NCBI GenBank assembly: GCA_937974195.1
Contig: CALJIC010000033.1
Span: 1-19,725, forward strand
Direction of reading: 5' to 3'
Source of the DNA: an uncultured Roseiflexaceae bacterium
Lineage (GTDB): Bacteria > Chloroflexota > Chloroflexia > Chloroflexales > Roseiflexaceae
Length of the DNA stretch: 19,725 nt
A model generated the notes under the pieces. It was not told the DNA's origin. It was given only the letters and a program-made list of their open reading frames with translations, and made no database searches. Position 1 is the first letter of the stretch, and each line of letters opens with the position of its first letter. A program made the translations under genes and the position numbers. Shown here piece by piece: positions 7,594 to 13,993 of the stretch.

Positions 7594-8223
7594 TCACGAG
7601 AGCCGCAGCACATAGTCGCCGTAGCGCTCCTCGCGCGGGTCATTGGTGGCGACGACCGTGATCCCCCGGCGCCGCTGCCGCGCGATCACCTGCTCGACAA
7701 GCGCCGCGCCGCGCTCGTCGAGCGTGACGGTCGGCTCGTCGAGCAGCAGCAGCGGCGGCGCGTGGAGCAGCGCGTAGGCGTAGCGCAGCCGCTGGGCCAT
7801 GCCGGAGGAGTAGGCCGCGAGCAGGTCGCCGCCGCGCCCGCCCAGCCCCACCTCGGCGAGCAGCGCCTCGAGCTGCGCGTCGGTGTGCTTCAGGCCGCGC
7901 ACGTCGGCGAAGAAGCGCAGGTTCTCCAGCCCGCTCAGCTCGCGGTACAGCTGCAGGTCCGGCGCGACCCAGCCCACGAGCCAGGGCGCCTGATCGGGCC
8001 GGTAGACCTGGCCGCCGGCGCGCAGCCGCACCGCGCCGCGCGTCGGGCGCTGCAGGCCGCAGATCAGGCGCAGCAGCGTGCTCTTGCCGCTGCCGTTGGC
8101 GCCGGCCACCACCAGCGTCTCGCCTGCGCCAAGCGCCAGCGAGATGCCGTCCAGCACGCGGCGCGGCCCGTAGTCCAGCCCGACGCCCTCTAGCTCAAGC
8201 CGAATGTCGCTCTCGGTAGTCAC
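7594..8223 (-). CDS. ccmA: Haem ABC exporter ATPase CcmA
   Basis: ATP-binding subunit of CcmAB, 209 residues from the GTG at 8223. An upstream ATG at 8340 would overlap the neighbouring regulator gene and add non-family sequence. Walker A is GANGSGKST (41-49), the signature reads YSSGMAQR (138-145) rather than LSGGQ, and Walker B plus catalytic Glu are LLLLDEP (158-164). The D-loop follows as TLDERG. At the H-loop the sequence is VVATNDPRE, so the usual His is Asn (N194). The Q-loop region is VAPDLQLY, also unusual. CcmB follows 90 bp downstream. No Shine-Dalgarno sequence precedes the GTG, and a promoter-like pair ends only 8 bp before it, so the mRNA may be leaderless. Confidence 0.94.
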   Translation of the reverse strand: MTTESDIRLELEGVGLDYGPRRVLDGISLALGAGETLVVAGANGSGKSTLLRLICGLQRPTRGAVRLRAGGQVYRPDQAPWLVGWVAPDLQLYRELSGLENLRFFADVRGLKHTDAQLEALLAEVGLGGRGGDLLAAYSSGMAQRLRYAYALLHAPPLLLLDEPTVTLDERGAALVEQVIARQRRRGITVVATNDPREERYGDYVLRLS

Positions 8224-8231
8224 GGGCCGGC

Positions 8232-8260
8232 ATGGTACAGCGAGTAGCGCGAGACGTAAA
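8232..8260 (-). promoter_or_regulatory. Possible promoter of ccmA
   Basis: Minus-strand TTTACG (8260-8255) and TACCAT (8237-8232) are spaced 17 bp apart. Each matches four of six consensus bases. Transcription would start near 8225, almost at the ccmA GTG, giving a leaderless message. It lies in the 44-bp gap after the regulator gene. Confidence 0.35.
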
Positions 8261-8267
8261 GCGGGGA

Positions 8268-10691
8268 CTACACCGGCTGTGGTGAGGCGAGCGCCAGCGC
8301 CACAGCCTCGTCCAGCGTCATAGCCCGCCCGGCCTCCCATGCCGCCGCGAAGGCATCGTCGCCCAGGGCTGCGCGGCAGGCAGCGAGGGCGCGATCGTGC
8401 GCCGGGCGCGTGTAATCCAGCGATGGTATGCGGAAGCAGCCTGGCGGCGTGTCGTGTGCCAGCGAGTGGCCGAACAGCTGGGCCGCGTTCACCAGTTCCG
8501 CGGTTCCGACGCGCGTCGCAGCCACCCCGCGCAGCACATAGCAGATGAACGCGGGGTCGCAGTGTGGCTGCGAGAGCTCAAGCTGGATGGCCTCGGCGTA
8601 GTGGCGCTCGGCGAGCGGATAGTCACCGACGAGGTATGCCGTTTTGCCAAGCCCGTCGTGGGCGCTTGCCATCTGTGAGGGGTCGCCAGCGTTCGTGCCG
8701 CACACCAGCTCCGCGTGAAACCAGCGGGCAGCCTCAGTTGCTTCGCCAAGCCGCCAGGCCAACTCGCCGAGCCGAGTGTTGGCAGTATCTGAGATCGAGA
8801 AGTGCGTCTTGAAGATGTCGCGGCATTCGAGATAGATATCTCGAGCCAGGGTGTACTCACCGCGCGCTTCTGCGAGCAGGCCGAGATCTTGCTTGGTCCA
8901 GCCGATATTCCACATATTGCCGGCCATCTCGGCAGCCTGGAGGCTCTCGGCGAACCAGGGATCGGCCTCGTCAGGCTTGTTTTGAAACAGCAAGAGCTCG
9001 CCAAGGTGCCGGGTCAGCTCGGCAGTGGCGATCAGGTCGCCAAGCTCGCGCGCCAGGGCGAGCCCTTGCTCAAGCGCCTCGTATGCGCGTGGGTCATGGC
9101 CGTCCACAGTGGCGCGGAACTGCCCGAGCGAGCTCAGCAGCAGCATGCGCCAGCGCTTTGGGCCGCGGGCCCACGCGGGTGAGCACAGCTCCTCGAGCCA
9201 GGCAAGCCCTTCCGCTTGGCGAGCGGCAGTGTACCAGAAGATGCGCAGCGTCTTCGCCAGCCGCAGCCCGATCTCCGCGTCGGGGACGCCGCCCACGCCT
9301 GCGGTGCGGCTCCATTCCAGCGCGGCGCGGAAGTTCGGGTACTCCGCGACGGTGCGCTCGTCCCAGTGCTCGGAGCCGTCATCGCCGCAGATCTGCTCCG
9401 CCAGCGCCACACAGCACTCGGCATGCGCTCTTCTCGCCGCCTCCTCCTCGCCGGCCTCGCGCAGCCGCTCCAGGGCGAAGGCGCGTACCAGCTCGAGCAT
9501 CGTGTAGCGCAGCTCGCCGCCCACGCTGTCGATCGGCGCCACCAGACTCTGGTCCAGCAGCGCTGCCAGCACCTCCTCCGCAACCCCCACCGCTGCCGCC
9601 GCTTCCTGCGTGAAGCCGCCCACGAACACCGCCAGCCGCCGGAACAGCGCCTGCTCTGCCTCGCCGAGCAGCGCGTAGCTCCAGGCGATACAGGCGTGAA
9701 GGGTGCGCTGGCGCTCGGGCGCGTCGCGCGGGCCATCCACCAGCGCGCCCAGCCCCTGGGCTTCCAGCCGCGCCAGCAGCGCATCAGGTGGGAAGCGGCG
9801 CACGCGGGCCGCCGCCAACTCGATCGCCAGCGGTAGGCCGTCCAGCCGCCGCACGATCGCCGTGAGAACGGGGGCGTTCGCTGCGGTGCGCGCGAAGCCG
9901 TGGCGCACGGCTCGGGCGCGGGCCACGAACAGCTCCATCGCCGCCCCCTCGCCCAGCGGCGCCAGCGCGTACAGATGCTCTGCGGCGATCCGCAGCGGCG
10001 CGCGGCTGGTGGCGATCACCGTCAGCCCTGGCGCCGCCTCCAGTAGCGCGCCCAGCAGCGGTGCGGCCTCCAGCAGCTGCTCGAAGTTATCGAGCACCAG
10101 CAGCGTCTGCTTGGCCCGCAGGAACGCGGCGATGCCCTCCACGAGCGGCTGTCTGCCGTTCTCGCGCACGCCGAGCGCAAGGGCCAGGGCGCCCGCCACG
10201 AGCGCGGGGTCGCTGAGCGGCGCGAGCGGGACGAAGAGCGCATCGTCCCGATACCCAGGCGCCAGGGCGTGGGCCAGCGCCAGCGCCAGGCGCGTCTTGC
10301 CAATCCCCGGCGGGCCGATGATCGTGAGCAGCCGCGTGCCCTCCGCCAGCAGCCCGGCGCACACGGCCACGTCCACGTCGCGGCCGATCAGCGCGGTGGG
10401 GGATGCGGGCAGGGGAGGGCGCTCGTCGTCGAGCGTCTCCGGCGGCGGCAGGCGGTCTGCGGCCAGCGCGCCGCGGGCGCAGGCGACGAACGAGGTGTGG
10501 AGCGCGGCGGGCAGGTTGAGGCAGGCGGCGAGGCGCGCGGCGACCTGCGCAGAGGGGCGGCGCTCGTCGGCCTCGATTTTCCGCAGCGTCACGAGCGAGC
10601 AGCCGGCCGAGGCGGCAAGCACCGCCTGGGTGTGGCCGAGGGAGAGGCGACGATGCTTGAGCCACGCTCCGAACGATCCCGTGCGGTTCAT
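8268..10691 (-). CDS. XRE-type HTH / NB-ARC (STAND) ATPase / TPR regulator
   Basis: Large signal-transduction regulator of 807 residues. An N-terminal helix-turn-helix of the XRE/Cro-C1 type spans about 8-65 (TQAVLAASAGCSLVTLRKIE). A STAND P-loop ATPase follows with Walker A GPPGIGKT (126-133) and Walker B LLVLDNF (197-203), then the sensor TSRAPL and the LDGLPLAIELAA motif. A winged-helix section comes next, and the second half consists of helical TPR-like repeats ending in the typical AWEAGRAMTLDEAVALAL. Such proteins hold a DNA-binding domain in check until a ligand acts on the TPR sensor; the ligand here is unknown. The ATG at 10691 (AAAGGA upstream, spacing 7) is preferred over upstream in-frame starts because the HTH begins right after it. 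The ccm genes follow on the same strand after 44 bp, but a regulatory link is only inference. Confidence 0.92.
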   Translation of the reverse strand: MNRTGSFGAWLKHRRLSLGHTQAVLAASAGCSLVTLRKIEADERRPSAQVAARLAACLNLPAALHTSFVACARGALAADRLPPPETLDDERPPLPASPTALIGRDVDVAVCAGLLAEGTRLLTIIGPPGIGKTRLALALAHALAPGYRDDALFVPLAPLSDPALVAGALALALGVRENGRQPLVEGIAAFLRAKQTLLVLDNFEQLLEAAPLLGALLEAAPGLTVIATSRAPLRIAAEHLYALAPLGEGAAMELFVARARAVRHGFARTAANAPVLTAIVRRLDGLPLAIELAAARVRRFPPDALLARLEAQGLGALVDGPRDAPERQRTLHACIAWSYALLGEAEQALFRRLAVFVGGFTQEAAAAVGVAEEVLAALLDQSLVAPIDSVGGELRYTMLELVRAFALERLREAGEEEAARRAHAECCVALAEQICGDDGSEHWDERTVAEYPNFRAALEWSRTAGVGGVPDAEIGLRLAKTLRIFWYTAARQAEGLAWLEELCSPAWARGPKRWRMLLLSSLGQFRATVDGHDPRAYEALEQGLALARELGDLIATAELTRHLGELLLFQNKPDEADPWFAESLQAAEMAGNMWNIGWTKQDLGLLAEARGEYTLARDIYLECRDIFKTHFSISDTANTRLGELAWRLGEATEAARWFHAELVCGTNAGDPSQMASAHDGLGKTAYLVGDYPLAERHYAEAIQLELSQPHCDPAFICYVLRGVAATRVGTAELVNAAQLFGHSLAHDTPPGCFRIPSLDYTRPAHDRALAACRAALGDDAFAAAWEAGRAMTLDEAVALALASPQPV

Positions 10692-10712
10692 CGTCCGTCC
10701 TTTCACGAGATG

Positions 10713-10744
10713 TTGTATCGCAATTGTATCACGCCCACCGATAC
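10713..10744. promoter_or_regulatory. Direct/inverted GTATC repeats, candidate operator with extended -10
   Basis: TTGTATC occurs at 10713-10719 and again at 10724-10730, exactly 11 bp apart (one helical turn). An inverted GATAC lies at 10740-10744. The second copy overlaps a minus-strand extended -10 (TGATACAAT, 10731-10723) that would drive the regulator gene, starting about 25-30 nt before its ATG. This arrangement suits autoregulation, but no binding evidence exists. Confidence 0.5.
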
Positions 10745-10747
10745 TCC

Positions 10748-10761
10748 ACCGGCGCGCCGGT
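10748..10761. repeat. 14-bp perfect palindrome in the divergent promoter region
   Basis: ACCGGCGCGCCGGT is a perfect 14-bp palindrome in the 121-bp region between the divergent regulator and small secreted protein genes. It is a possible dimer-binding operator or simply a GC-rich palindrome. Confidence 0.4.
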
Positions 10762-10812
10762 ATGGTGCGATCAGCGCATCTGCAGGCGTCTCTGCGGGGG
10801 CGGAGGTGAGCG

Positions 10813-11211
10813 ATGCGAAAAGGGCTGCTGCTCGCGGGGTCTATGCTGACGGCGATCGTCGTCTGCCTGGCGCTGCTGCCAGGCGCGGGAGGCGCCCCGC
10901 CGCCCCTTGGCACCTATCGAGCCGCGGTGGAGACCGTGCTGGCACGGCGCGGCATCGAGCACCAGGGCGTGCGGGTGGTGGACGGCTGCGCGCCATCGCA
11001 CCAGTTCTGCCGCCACTATCGGGGCGACGTGCTGGTGCTGGCGCCGAGACCGCGGCGCGGCGAGATCGTCTGCCGCTGGCGCTGGACCGGCTGCGCGCTC
11101 ACGATCGAGCAGCTGGGGCTGCACGGCGAGCCGCTGCCCGACGGCGGCCTGCCGGTCAGGCCGGAGGACCTGCGGCAGCTGCTCGAGGACCTGAGGCGCT
11201 GGCTGCGGTAG
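10813..11211 (+). CDS. Small secreted four-cysteine protein, function unknown
   Basis: Not recognised as a known family. It has 132 residues. The N-terminus is a clear export signal or anchor (MRKGLLLAGSMLTAIVVCLA, with a possible cleavage after GAGG at about residue 27). The mature part has four cysteines in two pairs: DGCAPSHQFC and VCRWRWTGC, enough for two disulfides. It is rich in Arg and Trp/His and ends in an amphipathic helix (RPEDLRQLLEDLRRWLR). The ATG at 10813 has an excellent ribosome-binding site (GGAGGTGAGCG). It is divergent from the XRE-STAND regulator, which may control it. The codon pattern is high GC at third positions, as in neighbouring genes, so it is likely real. Confidence 0.75.
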   Translation: MRKGLLLAGSMLTAIVVCLALLPGAGGAPPPLGTYRAAVETVLARRGIEHQGVRVVDGCAPSHQFCRHYRGDVLVLAPRPRRGEIVCRWRWTGCALTIEQLGLHGEPLPDGGLPVRPEDLRQLLEDLRRWLR

Positions 11212-11225
11212 GCGCGCGGACGCAA

Positions 11226-11234
11226 TGGTATAAT
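11226..11234 (+). promoter_or_regulatory. Extended -10 promoter of the fabF leader
   Basis: TGGTATAAT is a perfect extended -10 (TGn + TATAAT). The core also forms the palindrome GGTATAATACC. No good -35 is present, which is usual for extended -10 promoters. Transcription would begin near 11241, leaving a leader of about 227 nt before fabF. Confidence 0.65.
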
Positions 11235-11264
11235 ACCGGAACACACACAGGTCGCCGTAGACCC

Positions 11265-11394
11265 ATGCCTCCGCTGGCCGGTTACGAGCTGCTGCTCGGC
11301 CGCACCCTTCCGCCACCCCCCCTCAGAGATGAGCGCGGCCGAGCTGGCCTGGGTCGGCGGGCGGCTGCGCGATGCCGGTCTGCGGCCCACGTAA
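11265..11394 (+). other. Short open frame interrupted at a C7 run in the fabF leader
   Basis: From the ATG at 11265 a frame reads MPPLAGYELLLGRTLPPPP and then enters a run of seven C (11316-11322). Skipping one C continues as SEMSAAELAWVGGRLRDAGLRPT and stops at TAA (11392-11394), about 42 residues in all. Without the skip the frame runs on in low-complexity sequence to a stop at 11397-11399. The second part has the codon style of real genes here. It may be a small gene with a frameshift, a leader peptide, or chance. The ribosome-binding site is weak. Confidence 0.3.
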
Positions 11395-11400
11395 GCTAGA

Positions 11401-11450
11401 GCCACAGAGCGCAGGATCTCACCCTCTGCGATCGCTGCGCCCTCTGTGGC
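11401..11450 (+). promoter_or_regulatory. Long leader hairpin just upstream of fabF
   Basis: GCCACAGAGCGCAG (11401-11414) pairs with CTGCG plus CTCTGTGGC (11435-11439 and 11442-11450). This makes 14 base pairs interrupted by a 2-nt bulge, with a 20-nt loop. It ends 17 nt before the fabF ATG and overlaps the leader transcript. There is no T-run after it, so it is not a standard terminator. It could be a translational control hairpin or a dispersed intergenic repeat. Confidence 0.55.
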
Positions 11451-11467
11451 GGAAACACACAACGAAG

Positions 11468-12724
11468 ATGATATCAAGGCCCACCCACCGCGTCGTCGTC
11501 ACCGGCATGGGCGCTGTGACGCCGCTCGGCAACAGCGTGCCGGCCTTCTGGGAGGCCATGCTCGCCGGCCGCTCGGGGGTGGCGCTCGCCACCCGCTACG
11601 ACACCACCGACTTCCCGTATGTGATCGCCGCCGAGGTCAAGGGGTTCGACCCGCGCGACCACATGGACCCCAAGGCGGCCCGCCGCGCGTCGCGCTTCGC
11701 CCAGTTCGCGGTGGCCGCGGCCGGCGAGGCGCTGCGCGACAGCGGGCTGGACCTAGAGAAGATCGACCGGACGCGCGTGGCGGTGAACATCGGCACGGCG
11801 CTGGGCGGCACCGCCGACGTCGAGGAGCAGGCGCTGCAGTTCGTGGCCAAGAACCGCAAGCGCATCGACGCGCTCTACATGCCGACCTTCATCTACAACA
11901 TGGCCTCCTGCCAGGTGGCCATGGCCTACGGGCTGCACGGCCCGACCACCACGCCGGTGCTGGCGTGCGCCACCGGCACCTACGCGATCGGCGAGGCGGC
12001 GCGCACGGTGCACCGCGGCGACGCGCTCGTCGCGGTCTGCGGCGGCACCGACGCCGGCGTGACGGCGCTGAACGCCATGGCCTTCGGCGTGATCGGCGCG
12101 ATCGCGCCGCCCGGCGATGACCCGGCGAGCGCGGTGCGGCCGTTCGACGCGCGGCGCAACGGCACCGCCGGCGGCGAGGGGTGCGGCGTGCTGGTGCTCG
12201 AGCAGCTGGAGCACGCCCTGGCGCGCGGGGCGCGGATCTACGCCGAGCTGGCCGGCTTCGGCGCCACCGAGGACGCCTTCCACCTCACCGCGCCGAGCCC
12301 GGGCGGCGAGTACGCCGCGCTGGCCATGCGGCGCGCGCTCGAGGACGCCGGCCTGGCGCCGGAGGACGTGGACCACATCAGCGCGCACGGCACCGGCACG
12401 CCGCTCAACGACGCGGCGGAGACCGCGGCGATCAAGCTGGCGCTCGGCGAGCACGCCTACCGGGTCACCGTCAGCGGGATCAAGTCCATGATCGGCCACA
12501 CGGCCGGCGCGGCCGGGGCGCTGGCGGTGATCGGCTGCGTCAAGAGCATCGAGACCGGCTGGGTCCCGCCGACGATCAACTACGAGGTGCCCGACCCGGC
12601 CTGCGACCTGGACTACGTGCCGAACAAGGCGCGCCGCCAGGAGGTGCGCGTCGCCCTCGCCAACGCCTTCGGCTTCGGCGGGCAGAACGCGGTGGTGGCG
12701 GTGCGGCGGTTCGAGGAGCGCTGA
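11468..12724 (+). CDS. fabF: Beta-ketoacyl-ACP synthase II (FabF-like)
   Basis: Condensing enzyme of fatty-acid elongation, 418 residues, which joins malonyl-ACP to acyl-ACP with loss of CO2. The thiolase-fold Cys-His-His triad is complete: C167 in VLACATGTYAIG, H307 in SAHGTGTPLND and H344 in SMIGHTAGAAG, with the neighbouring K339. The C-terminal NAFGFGGQNAVV loop is the family's oxyanion/gating loop. The ATG at 11468 gives the canonical MISRPTHRVVVTGMGAVTPLG start; upstream in-frame residues come from the leader hairpin and are not conserved-looking. It is monocistronic-looking or leads into the DAHP synthase after 225 bp. No acyl carrier protein gene or other fab gene lies nearby, so it may be a second, specialised KAS rather than the housekeeping one. 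Confidence 0.93.
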   Translation: MISRPTHRVVVTGMGAVTPLGNSVPAFWEAMLAGRSGVALATRYDTTDFPYVIAAEVKGFDPRDHMDPKAARRASRFAQFAVAAAGEALRDSGLDLEKIDRTRVAVNIGTALGGTADVEEQALQFVAKNRKRIDALYMPTFIYNMASCQVAMAYGLHGPTTTPVLACATGTYAIGEAARTVHRGDALVAVCGGTDAGVTALNAMAFGVIGAIAPPGDDPASAVRPFDARRNGTAGGEGCGVLVLEQLEHALARGARIYAELAGFGATEDAFHLTAPSPGGEYAALAMRRALEDAGLAPEDVDHISAHGTGTPLNDAAETAAIKLALGEHAYRVTVSGIKSMIGHTAGAAGALAVIGCVKSIETGWVPPTINYEVPDPACDLDYVPNKARRQEVRVALANAFGFGGQNAVVAVRRFEER

Positions 12725-12726
12725 GC

Positions 12727-12838
12727 GGGGCGCGGGCGCGCTGTCGCGAAGATGTGATGGCCGGCGCGCCCCCCACGCCGGTGTGCGATCCGCCGGACGG
12801 GCGTAGCGCTGAAACGGGAAGGCGGCGAGGCTGCCGCC
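12727..12838 (+). other. fabF-aroF intergenic region with GC-rich hairpins
   Basis: The 225-bp gap (12725-12949) holds GGGGCGCG/CGCGCCCC (12727-12734 with 12765-12772) just after the fabF stop. It also holds GGCGGC/GCCGCC (12821-12826 with 12833-12838). Neither is followed by a T-run. I see no clear promoter or gene in the gap. Confidence 0.3.
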
Positions 12839-12949
12839 GGCACCCCTTTGCGCCAGCAGAAAAAGCGGCGCCAGATTGCGAACGCGGCGCGGATGCAGCA
12901 TCGCAGCGCCAGCAAGATACAGATGAAACTGACTGAGGAGTGACCAAGC

Positions 12950-13990
12950 GTGCAACGCACCGATAACCTGAATGTCCGCGAGTTCGCGCCGATGGTGTCG
13001 CCGCGCGACCTGCGGCGGCGCCTGCCGATCACGGATACGATCAGCGAGACCGTGTTCCAGACCCGCGAGGCGATCAAGCGCATCCTGCGGCGCGAGGACA
13101 AGCGCATGCTCCTGGTCGTCGGCCCGTGCTCGGTCCACGACCGCGACTCGGCGATGGAGTACGCCGGGCGGCTGATGGAGGCGCACCGGCGCCTGCGCGA
13201 CCGACTGCTGATCGTGATGCGGGTGTACCTCGAGAAGCCGCGCACGACCGTGGGCTGGCGCGGCCTGATCAACGACCCGCACATCGACGGGACGTACGAC
13301 ATGGCCGAGGGCCTGGCGCGCGCCCGCGAGCTGCTGCTGTACATCAACCGCCTCGGGCTGCCCACCGCGACGGAGATGCTCGACCCGATCAGCCCGCAGT
13401 ACATCTCGGACCTGATCTCGCTCGCGGCGATCGGCGCGCGCACCACCGAGTCGCAGACCCACCGGGCGCTGGCGAGCGGCCTCTCGATGCCGGTGGGCTT
13501 CAAGAACAACACCGACGGCAACATCCAGGTGGCGGTCAACTCGCTGGTCTCGATGCGCAGCCGCCACAGCTTCCTCGGCATCGACCCGGACGGGCGGAGC
13601 TGCGTGGTGCAGACGGCGGGGAACCCGGACGGGCTGGTGATCCTGCGCGGCAGCCGCCACGGCCCGAACTACGACGAGGAGAGCATCGCCGCCACCGAGC
13701 GGATGATGCTGGACGCAGGGCTGCCGCCGGCGATCATGGTGGACTGCAGCCACGCCAACTCCGGCTCGGACCACACGCGCCAGGAGGCGGTGTGGAACGC
13801 GGTGCTGGCCCAGCACCACAAGCACCGGGCGCTGGTCGGGATGATGATCGAGAGCCACCTGTACGAGGGCAAGCAGCCGATCCCGGCCGACCTCAGCCAG
13901 CTGCGCTACGGCGTCTCGATCACCGACGCGTGCGTCGGCTGGGAGACGACCGAGCGCATGCTGCAGAACGCCTACGACGCGCTCGGGTAG
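12950..13990 (+). CDS. 3-deoxy-7-phosphoheptulonate (DAHP) synthase, class I
   Basis: First enzyme of the shikimate pathway, joining phosphoenolpyruvate and erythrose 4-phosphate. The 346-residue length matches the AroF/AroG/AroH (type I-alpha) group. Visible motifs are the metal-binding cysteine in VVGPCSVHD (C60), the substrate loop RVYLEKPRTTVGWRGL (about 91-106), ATEMLDPISPQY, GFKNNTDGN, LRGSRHGPNY and MVDCSHANSGSDH. The N-terminal extension (about 1-50), used in that group for aromatic amino-acid feedback inhibition, is present, so feedback control is likely but the effector cannot be named. The start is the GTG at 12950, with GAGGAG 8 nt upstream. Its stop lies 3 bp from the stop of the convergent kinase gene. 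Confidence 0.95.
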   Translation: MQRTDNLNVREFAPMVSPRDLRRRLPITDTISETVFQTREAIKRILRREDKRMLLVVGPCSVHDRDSAMEYAGRLMEAHRRLRDRLLIVMRVYLEKPRTTVGWRGLINDPHIDGTYDMAEGLARARELLLYINRLGLPTATEMLDPISPQYISDLISLAAIGARTTESQTHRALASGLSMPVGFKNNTDGNIQVAVNSLVSMRSRHSFLGIDPDGRSCVVQTAGNPDGLVILRGSRHGPNYDEESIAATERMMLDAGLPPAIMVDCSHANSGSDHTRQEAVWNAVLAQHHKHRALVGMMIESHLYEGKQPIPADLSQLRYGVSITDACVGWETTERMLQNAYDALG

Positions 13991-13993
13991 CCC

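Noticed and set aside
8224..8340. Upstream ATG start for ccmA at 8340
   Set aside because: It would overlap the regulator gene by 73 bp and add 39 residues unlike CcmA.
10692..10913. N-terminal extension of the XRE-STAND regulator to 10913
   Set aside because: The extra 74 residues overlap the small secreted gene and its promoter. The HTH starts directly after the ATG at 10691, which has a good ribosome-binding site.
11753..13858. Long minus-strand open frame opposite fabF and the DAHP synthase
   Set aside because: It is antisense to two clear enzymes, has no recognisable domain, and its composition is typical of a shadow frame.
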